Positions 15,684 through 24,590 of a stretch of DNA of 32,711 nt are shown here, piece after piece (the first letter of the stretch is position 1; each line of letters begins with the position of its first letter). The notes below the pieces were generated by a model. The model had not been told where the DNA came from and ran no database searches. It worked only from the letters and a program-made list of their open reading frames with translations. The translations under genes and the position numbers were made by a program. This stretch comes from a candidate division WOR-3 bacterium (lineage in GTDB: Bacteria > Hydrothermota > Tepidihabitantia > Tepidihabitantales > Tepidihabitantaceae), in NCBI GenBank assembly GCA_039801365.1, contig JBDRUN010000018.1, forward strand, positions 1-32,711, written 5' to 3'.

Positions 15684-16886
15684 ATGAAGAGAATTGTCAG
15701 GCCATTATTGGTTCTTTCTATCGTTGTGCTGGTTTGGGGCTGTGCGTCTTCAACGACCGTGAAGCCGACGTCCGAGGAGGAAATTAGGGCAAGGAGGCTT
15801 CAGGCCGAGCAGAGCTATTCGATTGGAGCCAGCTACTATGCCCAGCGCAACTATGACGCCGCGATGGAGAATTTCCAGCGGGCGCTGGAGATTGATTCGA
15901 CCTACTACGATCCCTGTATCGCCATCGGCAACATCTGGCGGTTCCGGCGCGATCCGATTCAGGCCAAAGAGTTCTACCGCCGGGCTATGAGGTTGGACCC
16001 GAGGAAAGCGAAAGCATACGAGGGTCTTGGAGACCTGTTCCTTGAGATGTCAGGCATGGACTCAACCTACGTGGACAGTGCGCTTGCGGCGTACCGGAAG
16101 GGACTGGAGATGGATTCCTCGCTTGTGGACCTGTATAACGGCGTCGCTCAGATATATGTTAAGACCGAGCGGATGGCGCAGGCGGATTCAGTTTACAAGG
16201 AAGCTTTGCGCCGATTCCCTGATGACCTGAGCGTCATGCGGCTGTGGGGCGAGTTCCTGTATAAGATGAGACGGTACGCCGAGGCAGTGGAGGCTCTGAA
16301 GCCGCTGGTCGCGCGGTTCAAGAGCGATCCGAGCGTCACGTCGCTGCGGGTGAAGCTCGCTACTGCCTTAGCCGAAATCGGCCGGTACAGCGAGGCAGTT
16401 CTCGAACTGGATGAGGTGTTGAAGATTGATCCCTCAGACAAGCAAGCGCTGCTGGCGCAAGGCGTGATACTTGCCCGGCAAGGCAAGTTCAGCCAGGCAC
16501 TGGCTAAGTTCGACCAAGTCATCGCCATGGATTCGAGCATGACCACCGCTTACGTCGCCAAGGCAGACGTGCTGGTAAAGCAGGGCCGGCTCAGTCCGGC
16601 TGAGGCCGAGTTGCGCAGGGCGCTCAGGATAGACCCGGATATGGCCAGTGCCTATGCTTCGCTTGGCGACATCAACCGTCAGCAGGGTGATGCAAGCCGA
16701 GGTAAAAACATAACCGCCACGCCGGTAGCCAAGCTCAGGGAAGCGAAGTCGTACTACGAAGCAGCAAGACAGTACTATCAAAAGGCCGCTGCTGACCCGG
16801 CCTACGCATCTTTCAGCCGGACCCAAATTGCCTATGTCAACCGAAACATCGAACTTATTGACAAGGAGCTCTTCGTCCGCGGATAG
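15684..16886 (+). CDS. TPR-repeat lipoprotein
   Basis: A 400-residue protein. An N-terminal lipoprotein signal (VLSIVVLVWGC) has its lipid-modified Cys at about residue 20. The rest is nearly all tetratricopeptide repeats, about eight to nine, with the usual A/Y/G-x-A pattern (for example YDAAMENFQRALEIDSTY, ALRIDPDMASAYASLGD). It should be an envelope-anchored scaffold for protein-protein contacts. AAAGGAG and AGGAA precede ATG. It is followed by the HNH gene and an Omp85-family gene on the same strand, so a role beside outer-membrane assembly is possible but only inferred. Confidence 0.9.
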   Translation: MKRIVRPLLVLSIVVLVWGCASSTTVKPTSEEEIRARRLQAEQSYSIGASYYAQRNYDAAMENFQRALEIDSTYYDPCIAIGNIWRFRRDPIQAKEFYRRAMRLDPRKAKAYEGLGDLFLEMSGMDSTYVDSALAAYRKGLEMDSSLVDLYNGVAQIYVKTERMAQADSVYKEALRRFPDDLSVMRLWGEFLYKMRRYAEAVEALKPLVARFKSDPSVTSLRVKLATALAEIGRYSEAVLELDEVLKIDPSDKQALLAQGVILARQGKFSQALAKFDQVIAMDSSMTTAYVAKADVLVKQGRLSPAEAELRRALRIDPDMASAYASLGDINRQQGDASRGKNITATPVAKLREAKSYYEAARQYYQKAAADPAYASFSRTQIAYVNRNIELIDKELFVRG

Positions 16887-16914
16887 CGGGGTCGCTTCAC
16901 CGCTCGGTCGGCGC

Positions 16915-17403
16915 GTGCTGCTTCTGAACCAGAATTACGAGCCCTTGTCAATCTGTAAGGGCAGACGTGCGGTTGTGCTGGTACTTCTGAACAAGGCCGA
17001 GCCGGTGGAGGTGTCGGAAACGACTGCTCGGTCGGTACGTTTCTCGATGCCACTACCCAGCGTTCTGCGGCTGAACTACTACGTCCGGGTCAGGCGCAAG
17101 GAGGTTCCACTGACCAAACGCAACATCCTGAAGCGGGACCACGGTACGTGTCAGTACTGCGGCCGGCGGCTCGCGGAGATGACGACCGATCATGTTGTGC
17201 CGAAGGCGTTGGGCGGAACCGAGACCTGGGAGAACCTGGTCTGTGCGTGTCCTGACTGCAACGCGCGGAAGGGTAATGCGACTCCGGCACAGGCTAACAT
17301 GACGCTGCTCCGGCAACCAAAGAAGCCGCACTATTTCACCTTCTCAATCAGCTCAATCGGGGAGGTGCCGGAAGTCTGGCGGCAGTACCTGTTCCAGAGC
17401 TGA
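16915..17403 (+). CDS. HNH endonuclease-family protein
   Basis: About 162 residues. After the family's VLLLNQNYEPLSI opening and AVVLVLLNKAEPVEV come a zinc-ribbon pair C79-x2-C82 and C112-x2-C115, enclosing the HNH motif (TTDHVVPKALGG, H93, ENLVCACPDCN). This is the common stand-alone bacterial HNH protein of about 165-190 residues. It should bind DNA and cut with a divalent metal; the biological target in this family is not settled. GTG 16915 is chosen because family similarity begins exactly there. Upstream in-frame TTG 16828 and ATG 16834 would overlap the TPR gene with low-complexity Ser/Thr sequence. The stop overlaps the next gene as CTGA. Confidence 0.88.
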   Translation: MLLLNQNYEPLSICKGRRAVVLVLLNKAEPVEVSETTARSVRFSMPLPSVLRLNYYVRVRRKEVPLTKRNILKRDHGTCQYCGRRLAEMTTDHVVPKALGGTETWENLVCACPDCNARKGNATPAQANMTLLRQPKKPHYFTFSISSIGEVPEVWRQYLFQS

Positions 17404-19064
17404 ACATCCGGAACCGCCGGCTACAGGTTACACGCTGCGGCGTCAAGGCTTTCCTGCTGGTTGCTTGCCTGATAGCTGCGGCGTGGGGTCTGGAGAACTG
17501 GCGGGTCGGCAAGGTTGTAGTCACCGGTATGCCCAGGGGGATCAAGGCGGTGGCCGGGTTCAACGCCGGCGACATTGTGGATGAAGGACGACTTGAGCGA
17601 GCTGTCGCGGAAATGGAAATGGGACTGATGAACCATGGTTACCTGAACGCACGCGTGACGGTTGATACTTTCACCGGACCAGAAGGATTTATGGTCCGTT
17701 TCGTGGTCAATCCTGGTAAGTTGGCGCGGATTGCCCGATGGGAGCTGACCGCAGAAGACACCGTGGCTGACCGGCCGGTGGTGCGGCTCCTGCCCAGGAC
17801 CGGCACGGCATTCTCAAAGCTCAGTTTAGAGCGCTCAGCCAGTCGGGTACTCGCATTCTGCGAGCAGAACGGGTTTCCGCTTGCCGAAGTCAGGCCGCTT
17901 GGTCTAACCGACAGCGCTGGTTGGGTCATTCCAGTCCTTGAGGTGAATCCTGGACCCAGAGTGGTTGTCGGTCGGCTGGAGTTCTCAGGCGCACACGGCC
18001 TAACGCCAGGACTTGCCTCGCGGCTGGCGCGATTCCGTGCCGGGCTTTCTTATTCGTCCGGTCTGGTCTGGTACTGGCGGAGGAACCTACAGAAGAGCAG
18101 AGTCGTACGTGTTCTTGGCCACGAGGTCGTTGAGGGAGACGGATACGGCGTGCGCTTTCTCGTCAGTCCGCTCAGGTCGAACCGGGCGCTGGCCGCAGCC
18201 GGATACTCGGCCGGCGACCGGATGTTCACTGGAACGGTTGAGTTCGAGTTCGGCAACATACTGAACACTGGACGCAGACTGGAAGGAAGCTGGCGCGCGT
18301 TCAAGGGAAGAGGTTCCTGGTTACTTACCTATGTCGAGCCTTGGATATTAGTGCCGTGGCTCAGCCTTGAGGGTACGGTGCGACACGACGCATACGATAC
18401 TTCGGGTTCGCGCACGTCGCTTTCCGCCCAGGCCCGAATTGCGACCGAGACTGGGTTCGAGGTAAGACTCTCCAGTGGCTACGACCTAGTGGCCGCAACC
18501 GACACAAATCTCAGGTCGAGCACGACATGGGCCGGCACCGGGCTGGCGCTCGACACCCGGGAGAAGGAGCTGAATCCGAGACGTGGGGCCGCACTCGACC
18601 TGCGCACGACTGGTGGAAGCCGGGCTGCGCAGGGGAAGACGGGCTTTGTCGGCCGGTTTGAGGCTGATGCGGCCCTGGCCGGGCCTGCTCTCGGTTCCCT
18701 TGTGTTTGCGAACAGCGGGCATTACCGGCTGGTGTATTCGTCAGCCCGACTTTCTGACCTCGAGCTGTATCGGGTGGGCGGGGCCAGAACCTTGCGTGGC
18801 TATCGGGAAGACGAATTCTCAGCACGTCAGGTTGGGTGGTTCAACTGCGAGCTGGGCTGGCAGATTGCGGCGAACGCAGTCGGATACCCCTTCGGCGATG
18901 CGGGTGTGTGCCAGACTTTATCTGGCTGGGTCTTTGCGATTGGCTACGGATTCGGTCTGCGGGTGTCGACCCGTATCGGCCTGTTCGAGGTGGACTATGG
19001 AGTCATGTACAAAGACAGTCCGGTACGAGGGAAAGTCCACCTGAGCTTTGAAGCGGAGTTCTGA
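17400..19064 (+). CDS. Omp85/BamA-TamA family outer-membrane protein, apparent CTG start
   Basis: 554 residues from CTG 17400. The first ATG in frame (17529) would remove the signal peptide and part of the first POTRA strand. From CTG the protein opens with a basic n-region (NIRNRRLQVTRCGVK) and hydrophobic core (AFLLVACLIAAAWG), then WRVGKVVVTG, a normal POTRA start. POTRA-like domains run to about residue 260. A C-terminal 16-strand-type barrel follows, with LDTREKELNPRRGAALDL and the VGGARTLRGYREDEF motif (the xRGY/F element of Omp85). It should insert or move proteins across the outer membrane. The length is shorter than BamA and closer to TamA or minimal Omp85. Coupled to the HNH gene by CTGA. 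Confidence 0.85.
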   Translation: MNIRNRRLQVTRCGVKAFLLVACLIAAAWGLENWRVGKVVVTGMPRGIKAVAGFNAGDIVDEGRLERAVAEMEMGLMNHGYLNARVTVDTFTGPEGFMVRFVVNPGKLARIARWELTAEDTVADRPVVRLLPRTGTAFSKLSLERSASRVLAFCEQNGFPLAEVRPLGLTDSAGWVIPVLEVNPGPRVVVGRLEFSGAHGLTPGLASRLARFRAGLSYSSGLVWYWRRNLQKSRVVRVLGHEVVEGDGYGVRFLVSPLRSNRALAAAGYSAGDRMFTGTVEFEFGNILNTGRRLEGSWRAFKGRGSWLLTYVEPWILVPWLSLEGTVRHDAYDTSGSRTSLSAQARIATETGFEVRLSSGYDLVAATDTNLRSSTTWAGTGLALDTREKELNPRRGAALDLRTTGGSRAAQGKTGFVGRFEADAALAGPALGSLVFANSGHYRLVYSSARLSDLELYRVGGARTLRGYREDEFSARQVGWFNCELGWQIAANAVGYPFGDAGVCQTLSGWVFAIGYGFGLRVSTRIGLFEVDYGVMYKDSPVRGKVHLSFEAEF

Positions 19065-19095
19065 TATGAGAGAGTCGGTGGGGCGAACGGCCGGT

Positions 19096-19121
19096 GGCGG
19101 TCAGTCATCATGACTGACGCC
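19096..19121. terminator. Hairpin downstream of the Omp85 gene
   Basis: GGC-G-GTCAGTCAT, a single C, then ATGACTGAC-GCC form a 12-bp stem with one bulged G. It lies about 30 bp past the stop at 19064. There is no clear U-tract, so it is a possible 3'-end or terminator hairpin. Confidence 0.45.
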
Positions 19122-19204
19122 CAATTGGACAACGCAGGTTTGGGCTATCAGCCAGGATCATTGGTAGTTGGCTTTTCATTGCTTATGGGCCACTGGCTAC
19201 TGGT

Positions 19205-19210
19205 TATTCT
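19205..19210 (+). promoter_or_regulatory. Candidate -10 box of uppP, leaderless
   Basis: TATTCT ends 6 nt before ATG 19217 and there is no Shine-Dalgarno. The -35 is not convincing. Called only because the same -10-to-ATG spacing recurs at rimP, fusA and 3930. Confidence 0.3.
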
Positions 19211-19216
19211 CTAGTA

Positions 19217-19999
19217 ATGTCGTACCTTGAAGCATTGTTACTCGGCCTGCTCCAGGGCCTGACCGAGTTCCTTCCGATCTCCAGTTCTGGCCATCTCGTG
19301 CTTCTGGAGCATCTCCTGCGGGCACCTGAGTCGGCCCGGATGGCTGTTACCGCGGTACTGCACCTTGGCACCGCGCTTGCGCTGGTCGCGTATTTCCGGC
19401 GCGAGCTTGCCGAAATCATCGGCGGCGCCTTCTCGCGTAGGATTGAAACGAGGTCGGCAAGTCTGAAAACGGCTGGATACATCGCGCTTGCCTCGGTTCC
19501 GGCTGCCGTAGTCGGGTTGATAGCCGCGGACCGGATTGATGCGGCGTTCTCTCAGCCGGCAGTTGTCGGGCCGATGCTGATTGTAACCGGTGTTGCCCTT
19601 TTTACGACCCGATTCGCACGCGAGCGGGGGCAGCCGGTAGACTCGGTGGTTGCGCTTGCGGTCGGAGCAGTCCAGGCTGTGGCGATAATCCCTGGTATAT
19701 CGCGCTCTGGTGCGACAATTGCCATGGCGCTGTTCCTCGGTCTGAAGCGGACGCAGGCGTTTGAGTTCAGCTTCGTGATGTCGGTGCCGGTTATCCTCGC
19801 AGCCGCAGTCAAGGAATTGCTGGATGTGGATTGGCACACGGTTCCGCCAGCCGCGATGGCACTTGGCGTGCTGGCGGCTTTCGGCGCCGGACTTGCTGCG
19901 CTCGTGCTGTTGCGCCGAGCAGTTGCCGGACGCCGGTTCTTCTGGTTTGCCTTCTATTGCTGGGCCGCCGGCCTTGCCGCACTTGTCTTCGTGCGCTAG
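19217..19999 (+). CDS. uppP: Undecaprenyl-diphosphate phosphatase
   Basis: A 260-residue polytopic membrane protein of the BacA/UppP family. It has the first conserved active-site block QGLTEFLPISSSGHL near residue 15-28 and the second, PGISRSGATI, near residue 157-166. About seven to eight hydrophobic segments are visible. It dephosphorylates undecaprenyl diphosphate to recycle the lipid carrier of peptidoglycan and O-antigen synthesis at the cytoplasmic membrane. The gene stands alone. It ends tail-to-tail on the DUF503 gene, the two stop codons sharing CTAG. Confidence 0.96.
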   Translation: MSYLEALLLGLLQGLTEFLPISSSGHLVLLEHLLRAPESARMAVTAVLHLGTALALVAYFRRELAEIIGGAFSRRIETRSASLKTAGYIALASVPAAVVGLIAADRIDAAFSQPAVVGPMLIVTGVALFTTRFARERGQPVDSVVALAVGAVQAVAIIPGISRSGATIAMALFLGLKRTQAFEFSFVMSVPVILAAAVKELLDVDWHTVPPAAMALGVLAAFGAGLAALVLLRRAVAGRRFFWFAFYCWAAGLAALVFVR

Positions 20000-20280
20000 T
20001 AGAGCTGTTGAATATCGGTGTTGAGGACGTTGAGCCGTCGCTCGCGTTCAAGGAACTCGACAATACGGTGCAGGGTGCGGCGGGCCATCGGCCATTCGGT
20101 GTTGGCTACAGCCACGGCGAGCGTCGTACGCTGCCACTGGTCTTGATAATCCGCCTCGCAGATCGAGACGTTGAACTCCCGGCGGATCCGCTCGGAGATA
20201 CTGCGCAGGACATGACGCTTGTCCTTGAGCGAGAGGCTCTCGGGAATGAAGCAGTCAACGGTAAGAAGGCCGACGGTCAT
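19996..20280 (-). CDS. DUF503 / YlxP-like protein
   Basis: A 94-residue protein with the family opening MTVGLLTVDCFIPESLSLKDKRHVLRSI and the QRTTLAVAVAN core. DUF503 (YlxP) proteins are small, often encoded beside infB and rbfA, and probably linked to ribosome assembly or RNA metabolism; function is not established. Here it follows infB by about 165 bp on the same strand, which fits that context. No Shine-Dalgarno is visible at ATG 20280. Its stop overlaps the convergent uppP stop by 4 bp. Confidence 0.88.
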   Translation of the reverse strand: MTVGLLTVDCFIPESLSLKDKRHVLRSISERIRREFNVSICEADYQDQWQRTTLAVAVANTEWPMARRTLHRIVEFLERERRLNVLNTDIQQLY

Positions 20281-20444
20281 GGTGGTTCTATGCCGCGTGC
20301 ATCACGCGCTATAACCGCAGCAAGGCCCAGGTTCGGGTACCGATACCACTGACTGAGGGTTCAAGACCAGAAGTACGGTTGGATGCATTTGGATTCTTCC
20401 GGCGCTTCGCATCACCTTGAGATTCGTCCTGCCCGAAGCGCGGC

Positions 20445-22541
20445 CTAGCGCTGTTCGCTCGGGAAACAGGTGCGGGCCACTTCCTCGATACAGAACAGTT
20501 CAATGACGTCGCCCTCGGCAATGTCGTCAGCCCCCTCGATGCCGATGCCGCACTCGAACCCCGTTTCCACCTCTTTGACATCGTCCTTGAACCGCTTCAG
20601 CGATGTCACCCTGCCGTGGGCAATTTCCTTGCCCTGTCGGAACACCCGGCATTCTGAGCCTCGTACCACCTTGCCTTCGGTAACATACGAGCCGGCGACC
20701 GTTCCCTGCCGTGGAATTTTGAAGACTTTGCGGACCTCGGCCCGGCCGAGTGGAATCTCCTTCTTTTCAGGCTCCAGGAGTCCGAGCATCGCAGCCCGGA
20801 TGTCGTCTATTGCCGCATAGATGATCCGGTACGTCCGGATCTCGACGTCTTCTTTTTCGGCCAATGCCCGGGCATCGGGCAGCGGCTTCATGTGGAATCC
20901 AACGAGTATCGCCTCGGACGCCTTGGCCAGGAGCACGTCCGACCGGCTGATTGCGCCGACGCCGGTGTGGACAACCTTGACTCGTACTTCTTCGGTTGAC
21001 AGGCCTTCCAGCGAGTCGCGGAGGGCCTCAGCCGAGCCCGAAACGTCGGCCTTGATAATCACCTTGAGTTCCTTGGTTTCGCCAGCTGCGATGCGTTCCT
21101 GGAGCGACTCAAGCGACACCTTGGGGCGGCTTGCAGCCAGAATTCGGTCGCGCTTGGCAAGAAATCGGCGCTGGGCGATGTCACGGGCAGTGCGTTCGTC
21201 CGGAGTAACGTCGAACCGGTCCCCGGCCTCAGGCAATCCGGAGAAGCCAAGGACTTGGACCGGAATCGAGGGGGTGGCTTCCTTGATACGGTTGAATGAC
21301 TGGTCAAGGAGGTCGCGAACTCGTCCGTGGTGTTCGGCGGCAACGAACGGGTCGCCACGGCGCAGGGTGCCTTCCTGGACAAGAATCGTCGCAAGGTTAC
21401 CGCGGCCGCGGTCAACGCGGGCTTCGACCACGACGCCCTTGGCCGGGCCGTCGTAGGGTGCCTTGAGGTCGAGTTCGAGTGCGACGACGAGAATGGCGTC
21501 CAGCAGTTCCTCGATGCCCTGGCCGGTGACGCTTGATGTTTCGACACATGGCGTATGTCCGCCGTAACCTTCAACCGCAACGCCGTGCTGCGCAAGCTGA
21601 GCTTTTACCCGGTCCGGGTTGGCATTGGAGAGGTCCATCTTGGTGATGGCGACGATCATCGGAATGCCGGCCGCACGGGCGTGGTCAATTGCCTCCAGCG
21701 TCTGGGGCATCACGCCGTCGTCGGCTGCTACCACGAGTACCGCGATGTCAGTAATCTGGGCGCCGCGGGCGCGCATCGCAGTGAACGCTTCGTGGCCCGG
21801 TGTGTCGAGGAAGATGATCGGGCGGTTGTCATGACAGGCGACGTACGCGCCGGTGTGCTGGGTGATGCGGCCGACTTCGGTTTCGGCGACTCTGGTCTTG
21901 CGGATATAGTCGAGCAGAGCGGTCTTGCCGTGGTCAACGTGTCCCATGACGACGACGACCGGCGGCCGGGACTTGGGCTCGCCGCGTTGAACCTTGGCCT
22001 CTTCCTCATTCTCCTGTTCGACCTTGACACCGAGTTCGTCGGCGATGAGCATAATGGTGTCAAGGTCGAGCCGCTGGTTGACAGTGGCAATCAGACCGAG
22101 TTTGATACACCTTCTAATTATCTCCGCGGGCGTGGTATCGAGCGCGTGGGCCAGTTCCGCCACAGTCATGTACGGATTCACCTTGACCGCAGCCGCGGCG
22201 GGCGGAGCATCGGTTGGCCGGGTTTCACGCACGGGCCGGCGGTGTTTGATTTCGCGACCCCGGACTTTGACCATTGTCTGCTTGATGCTGCGGTCAAGGG
22301 CCTGTTCGTCGAGGCGTGGCCGGGGTCCGGCTGAGGGATGAGCGGGTCGGTGCCGGCGGATTGATTCCTTGAACTGCTTCTTTTCCTTGCGCAGCCTGAG
22401 TTTGGCGGCCTCGAACTCGCTTTCTTTGATATAGGAGGTATAGCCCCGGGGCGGGAAGTTCAGTTCCTTGAGGATTGCGATCAGCGCCTCAGAGGAGAGG
22501 TTGAGTTGCTTTGCTGCCTCAAAGACCTTCAGCTTGTCCAT
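20445..22541 (-). CDS. infB: Translation initiation factor IF-2
   Basis: A 698-residue, short-N-terminus IF-2. It begins with an IF2_N motif ([23 protein letters not shown]), a short basic linker, a second IF2_N domain (about 120-180), then the G domain with GHVDHGKT at residues 200-207, DTPGHEAF and TKMD, and domains II-IV ending [15 protein letters not shown]. It places initiator tRNA on the 30S subunit and promotes subunit joining with GTP. It is the third gene of rimP-nusA-infB. Its start overlaps the nusA stop by 13 bp, showing coupling. Confidence 0.97.
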   Translation of the reverse strand: MDKLKVFEAAKQLNLSSEALIAILKELNFPPRGYTSYIKESEFEAAKLRLRKEKKQFKESIRRHRPAHPSAGPRPRLDEQALDRSIKQTMVKVRGREIKHRRPVRETRPTDAPPAAAAVKVNPYMTVAELAHALDTTPAEIIRRCIKLGLIATVNQRLDLDTIMLIADELGVKVEQENEEEAKVQRGEPKSRPPVVVVMGHVDHGKTALLDYIRKTRVAETEVGRITQHTGAYVACHDNRPIIFLDTPGHEAFTAMRARGAQITDIAVLVVAADDGVMPQTLEAIDHARAAGIPMIVAITKMDLSNANPDRVKAQLAQHGVAVEGYGGHTPCVETSSVTGQGIEELLDAILVVALELDLKAPYDGPAKGVVVEARVDRGRGNLATILVQEGTLRRGDPFVAAEHHGRVRDLLDQSFNRIKEATPSIPVQVLGFSGLPEAGDRFDVTPDERTARDIAQRRFLAKRDRILAASRPKVSLESLQERIAAGETKELKVIIKADVSGSAEALRDSLEGLSTEEVRVKVVHTGVGAISRSDVLLAKASEAILVGFHMKPLPDARALAEKEDVEIRTYRIIYAAIDDIRAAMLGLLEPEKKEIPLGRAEVRKVFKIPRQGTVAGSYVTEGKVVRGSECRVFRQGKEIAHGRVTSLKRFKDDVKEVETGFECGIGIEGADDIAEGDVIELFCIEEVARTCFPSEQR

Positions 22542-23767
22542 ACCTTGTCGCGCACCTTCTGTTTGAATTCTTCAACCGATTCGGGGGCAAGGGCAACGTG
22601 TTGGGCCAGGACCTCGGGCGCAGCGTTCAGGATATCGAAAGCAGTCGAGATGCCAGCGGCGGTGAGCTTCTCGCGCACTTCCTCGCCGAGTTCGAGTCCG
22701 TCCAGCCCCGTCTTGGCGGCTTTGTGCATTAGCACCCGGTTGCGGTAATCGGTCTCCTTGAGGACTTCGATCTTGACCTGCGCGAGCAGGCTTGCCAGCC
22801 AGACGTTCTGTCCCTTCTTGCCGATGGCAATTGAGAACTCGGCGTCGGGCACGACGACGATGTAGACGTCGCCCTCCTTGATGACTTCACTGACCTTGGC
22901 CGGCCCGAGCGAGCGGGCGATGAACACCAGGGGGTCCCGACTCCACTGAACGATGTCCACTTTCTCGCCAGAGAGCTCCTTGACGACGTTCTCAATCCGC
23001 GACTTACGGTATCCAACGCAGGCACCGACTGGGTCAACTTTCTCGTCGAGAGAGTTCACTGCAACTTTGGAGCGGAATCCGGGCGAACGGGCGATGCCTT
23101 TGATCTCGACGATACCCTCGCGGATTTCGGGAACTTCGCGGACGAGGAGCTTACGCAGGAACTCGGGGTGGGTGCGGGAGAGATAGACGCGCGGACCAAT
23201 CGGAGTCTTTTCTACCCGGTGCACGTAGGCCTTGATTGGCAACCCTTGACGGTAATGGTCGCTCTTGAGCTGTTCGTGGGTAGGAAGTACTGCCTCAATC
23301 AGGCCGAGGTTGACAATGACCTCCTCGCGGCCGATTTTCTGTACCGTCCCGGTGATGATTTCACCCTTCTTCTTTATGAACTCATTGTAGAGCTTGGTTC
23401 GCTCTGCCTCGCGCAACTTTAGCAGGAGTTCGTCGGACGCTTTGCGGATGGCAACACGGCCGATTTCCTCGAGCGGAACCTCAACCCGCACAACATCCCC
23501 GGGCAGAGACGACTGGTTCAGACGCTGGGCATCGGCCAGCGCTATCTGCTGACCAGGGTTGTCAACATGCTCGACAACCTTCTTGGCGAGGAATACCTTA
23601 ATTTCCCCTGTCTCTGGGTTGATCTCGACGTGGGCCTCGGTCTCCGGACCGTATCGGCGGCGCAGGCCGGCGACGATGCTGGTGCGTAACGTCTCGCACA
23701 CGTAGGTGACGTCCACGTTGCGGATGCGGGCAATTTGAGTTATGAGATTTGCGATTTCTCTGTTCAC
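22529..23767 (-). CDS. nusA: Transcription elongation/termination factor NusA
   Basis: A 412-residue protein. It has a NusA N-terminal RNA-polymerase-binding domain (about 1-125), an S1 domain (GEIITGTVQKIGREEVIVNLG), two KH domains (GVRxxIVEIKGIARSPG-type and DAEFSIAIGKKGQNVWLAS) and a short C-terminal helix-hairpin-helix domain. The long acidic repeats of enterobacterial NusA are absent, as in many bacteria. It modulates pausing, termination and antitermination. It overlaps rimP by 4 bp (ATGA) upstream and infB by 13 bp downstream. The ylxR gene often found between nusA and infB is missing. Confidence 0.97.
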   Translation of the reverse strand: MNREIANLITQIARIRNVDVTYVCETLRTSIVAGLRRRYGPETEAHVEINPETGEIKVFLAKKVVEHVDNPGQQIALADAQRLNQSSLPGDVVRVEVPLEEIGRVAIRKASDELLLKLREAERTKLYNEFIKKKGEIITGTVQKIGREEVIVNLGLIEAVLPTHEQLKSDHYRQGLPIKAYVHRVEKTPIGPRVYLSRTHPEFLRKLLVREVPEIREGIVEIKGIARSPGFRSKVAVNSLDEKVDPVGACVGYRKSRIENVVKELSGEKVDIVQWSRDPLVFIARSLGPAKVSEVIKEGDVYIVVVPDAEFSIAIGKKGQNVWLASLLAQVKIEVLKETDYRNRVLMHKAAKTGLDGLELGEEVREKLTAAGISTAFDILNAAPEVLAQHVALAPESVEEFKQKVRDKVWTS

Positions 23768-24240
23768 TGTGGCTCCTGCTGCTTTGAGAACAGCTCCGCG
23801 TCGCTGGCCCGGACCCGGGCGGAGCGGATTTCCTGATAATCCAGAGTAGCCTGAGCCGGCTCGCCATCATGGCTGATCTCGAGCTTGACGCCGGTCTGGT
23901 CGGCTCCGACCAACCGGCCTTCAATTACGCCGGCTGCGGTCTGTACTCGTACGTTCCGGCCGAGAACTGCGGCGTAGTCCCGGGGGCGATACAGCGGCCG
24001 CTCGATGCCGGGTGAGGACACTTCAAGGAAGTAACGGCTCGTTATCAGGTCTTGGCGGTCGAGTTCGTCCGACAAGGCCTGGGAGAACCGGGAGCAGGTC
24101 TCGAGCGACACACCGGTGGGTGTGTCAATTAGTACTCTCAGCGTACGGCCAGACATCTCGATGTGATACACCTCGACCGCGAGCTGGGCTGCAATTTCGG
24201 CCGCAGCCTGCGACACTGCTTCGATCACACTTCCTGACAT
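23764..24240 (-). CDS. rimP: Ribosome maturation factor RimP
   Basis: A 158-residue protein of normal length. The N-terminal alpha/beta domain has VEVYHIEMSGRTLRVLIDTPTGVSLETCSRFSQAL. The family hallmark FLEVSSPGIERPLYRPRDY is intact, followed by the C-terminal Sm-like beta domain. It acts in 30S subunit maturation. It is the first gene of rimP-nusA-infB. The mRNA is probably leaderless: TATAAT ends 6 nt before ATG 24240 and no Shine-Dalgarno exists. Confidence 0.96.
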   Translation of the reverse strand: MSGSVIEAVSQAAAEIAAQLAVEVYHIEMSGRTLRVLIDTPTGVSLETCSRFSQALSDELDRQDLITSRYFLEVSSPGIERPLYRPRDYAAVLGRNVRVQTAAGVIEGRLVGADQTGVKLEISHDGEPAQATLDYQEIRSARVRASDAELFSKQQEPQ

Positions 24241-24246
24241 CAGGGC

Positions 24247-24274
24247 ATTATACGCTGACCATCTTCGGAGTCAA
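24247..24274 (-). promoter_or_regulatory. Strong leaderless promoter of rimP-nusA-infB
   Basis: On the minus strand: TTGACT (24274-24269), 16 bp, perfect TATAAT (24252-24247), then GCCCTG and ATG 24240. This is the clearest leaderless arrangement in the window. It implies that a core translation/transcription operon is read without a 5' untranslated leader. Confidence 0.8.
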
Positions 24275-24322
24275 GTCAAGGAGGGATGGGTTCGACGCTG
24301 ACGTCCTTCGTGTCGCAATGAG

Positions 24323-24436
24323 CTAAGTTCATGTGTTTGCGGGTGTTGACGATACTACTGTAGATGCCTTGAGCCCTGTCGCATGATTGGTCTCCGCTTG
24401 TCTGTGCCGGTAACTATCGCTGGGATATGAACTTAG
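24323..24436. repeat. 10-bp inverted repeat, 94-bp spacing
   Basis: CTAAGTTCAT (24323-24332) and ATGAACTTAG (24427-24436) are perfectly complementary. The enclosed segment could fold as one RNA domain; no function is known. Confidence 0.55.
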
Positions 24437-24523
24437 TCGAACGTGCCGAGACGTCACGTGCTGGCATGGCTGATGCAAACATGTAAAGCGATGATTCGGA
24501 GAGCACTGCGAGAGCAGACAATT

Positions 24524-24590
24524 GAGAAGGGAGTGCCTTCAGGACATCGTTACCTCCGTTTGGCGAATCCATTATGTGCACTCCCTTCTC
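24524..24590. repeat. 13-bp perfect inverted repeat, 41-bp loop
   Basis: GAGAAGGGAGTGC (24524-24536) and GCACTCCCTTCTC (24578-24590) pair perfectly. The 67-bp structure sits in the gene-poor gap, followed at 24621-24636 by a smaller ACAAACT/AGTTTGT hairpin. It may be a small RNA or a regulatory structure. Confidence 0.6.

Noticed and set aside
21555..22334. 259-codon plus-strand frame
   Set aside because: It is antisense to infB in GC-rich sequence, with no ribosome binding site or recognisable domain; infB is certain.
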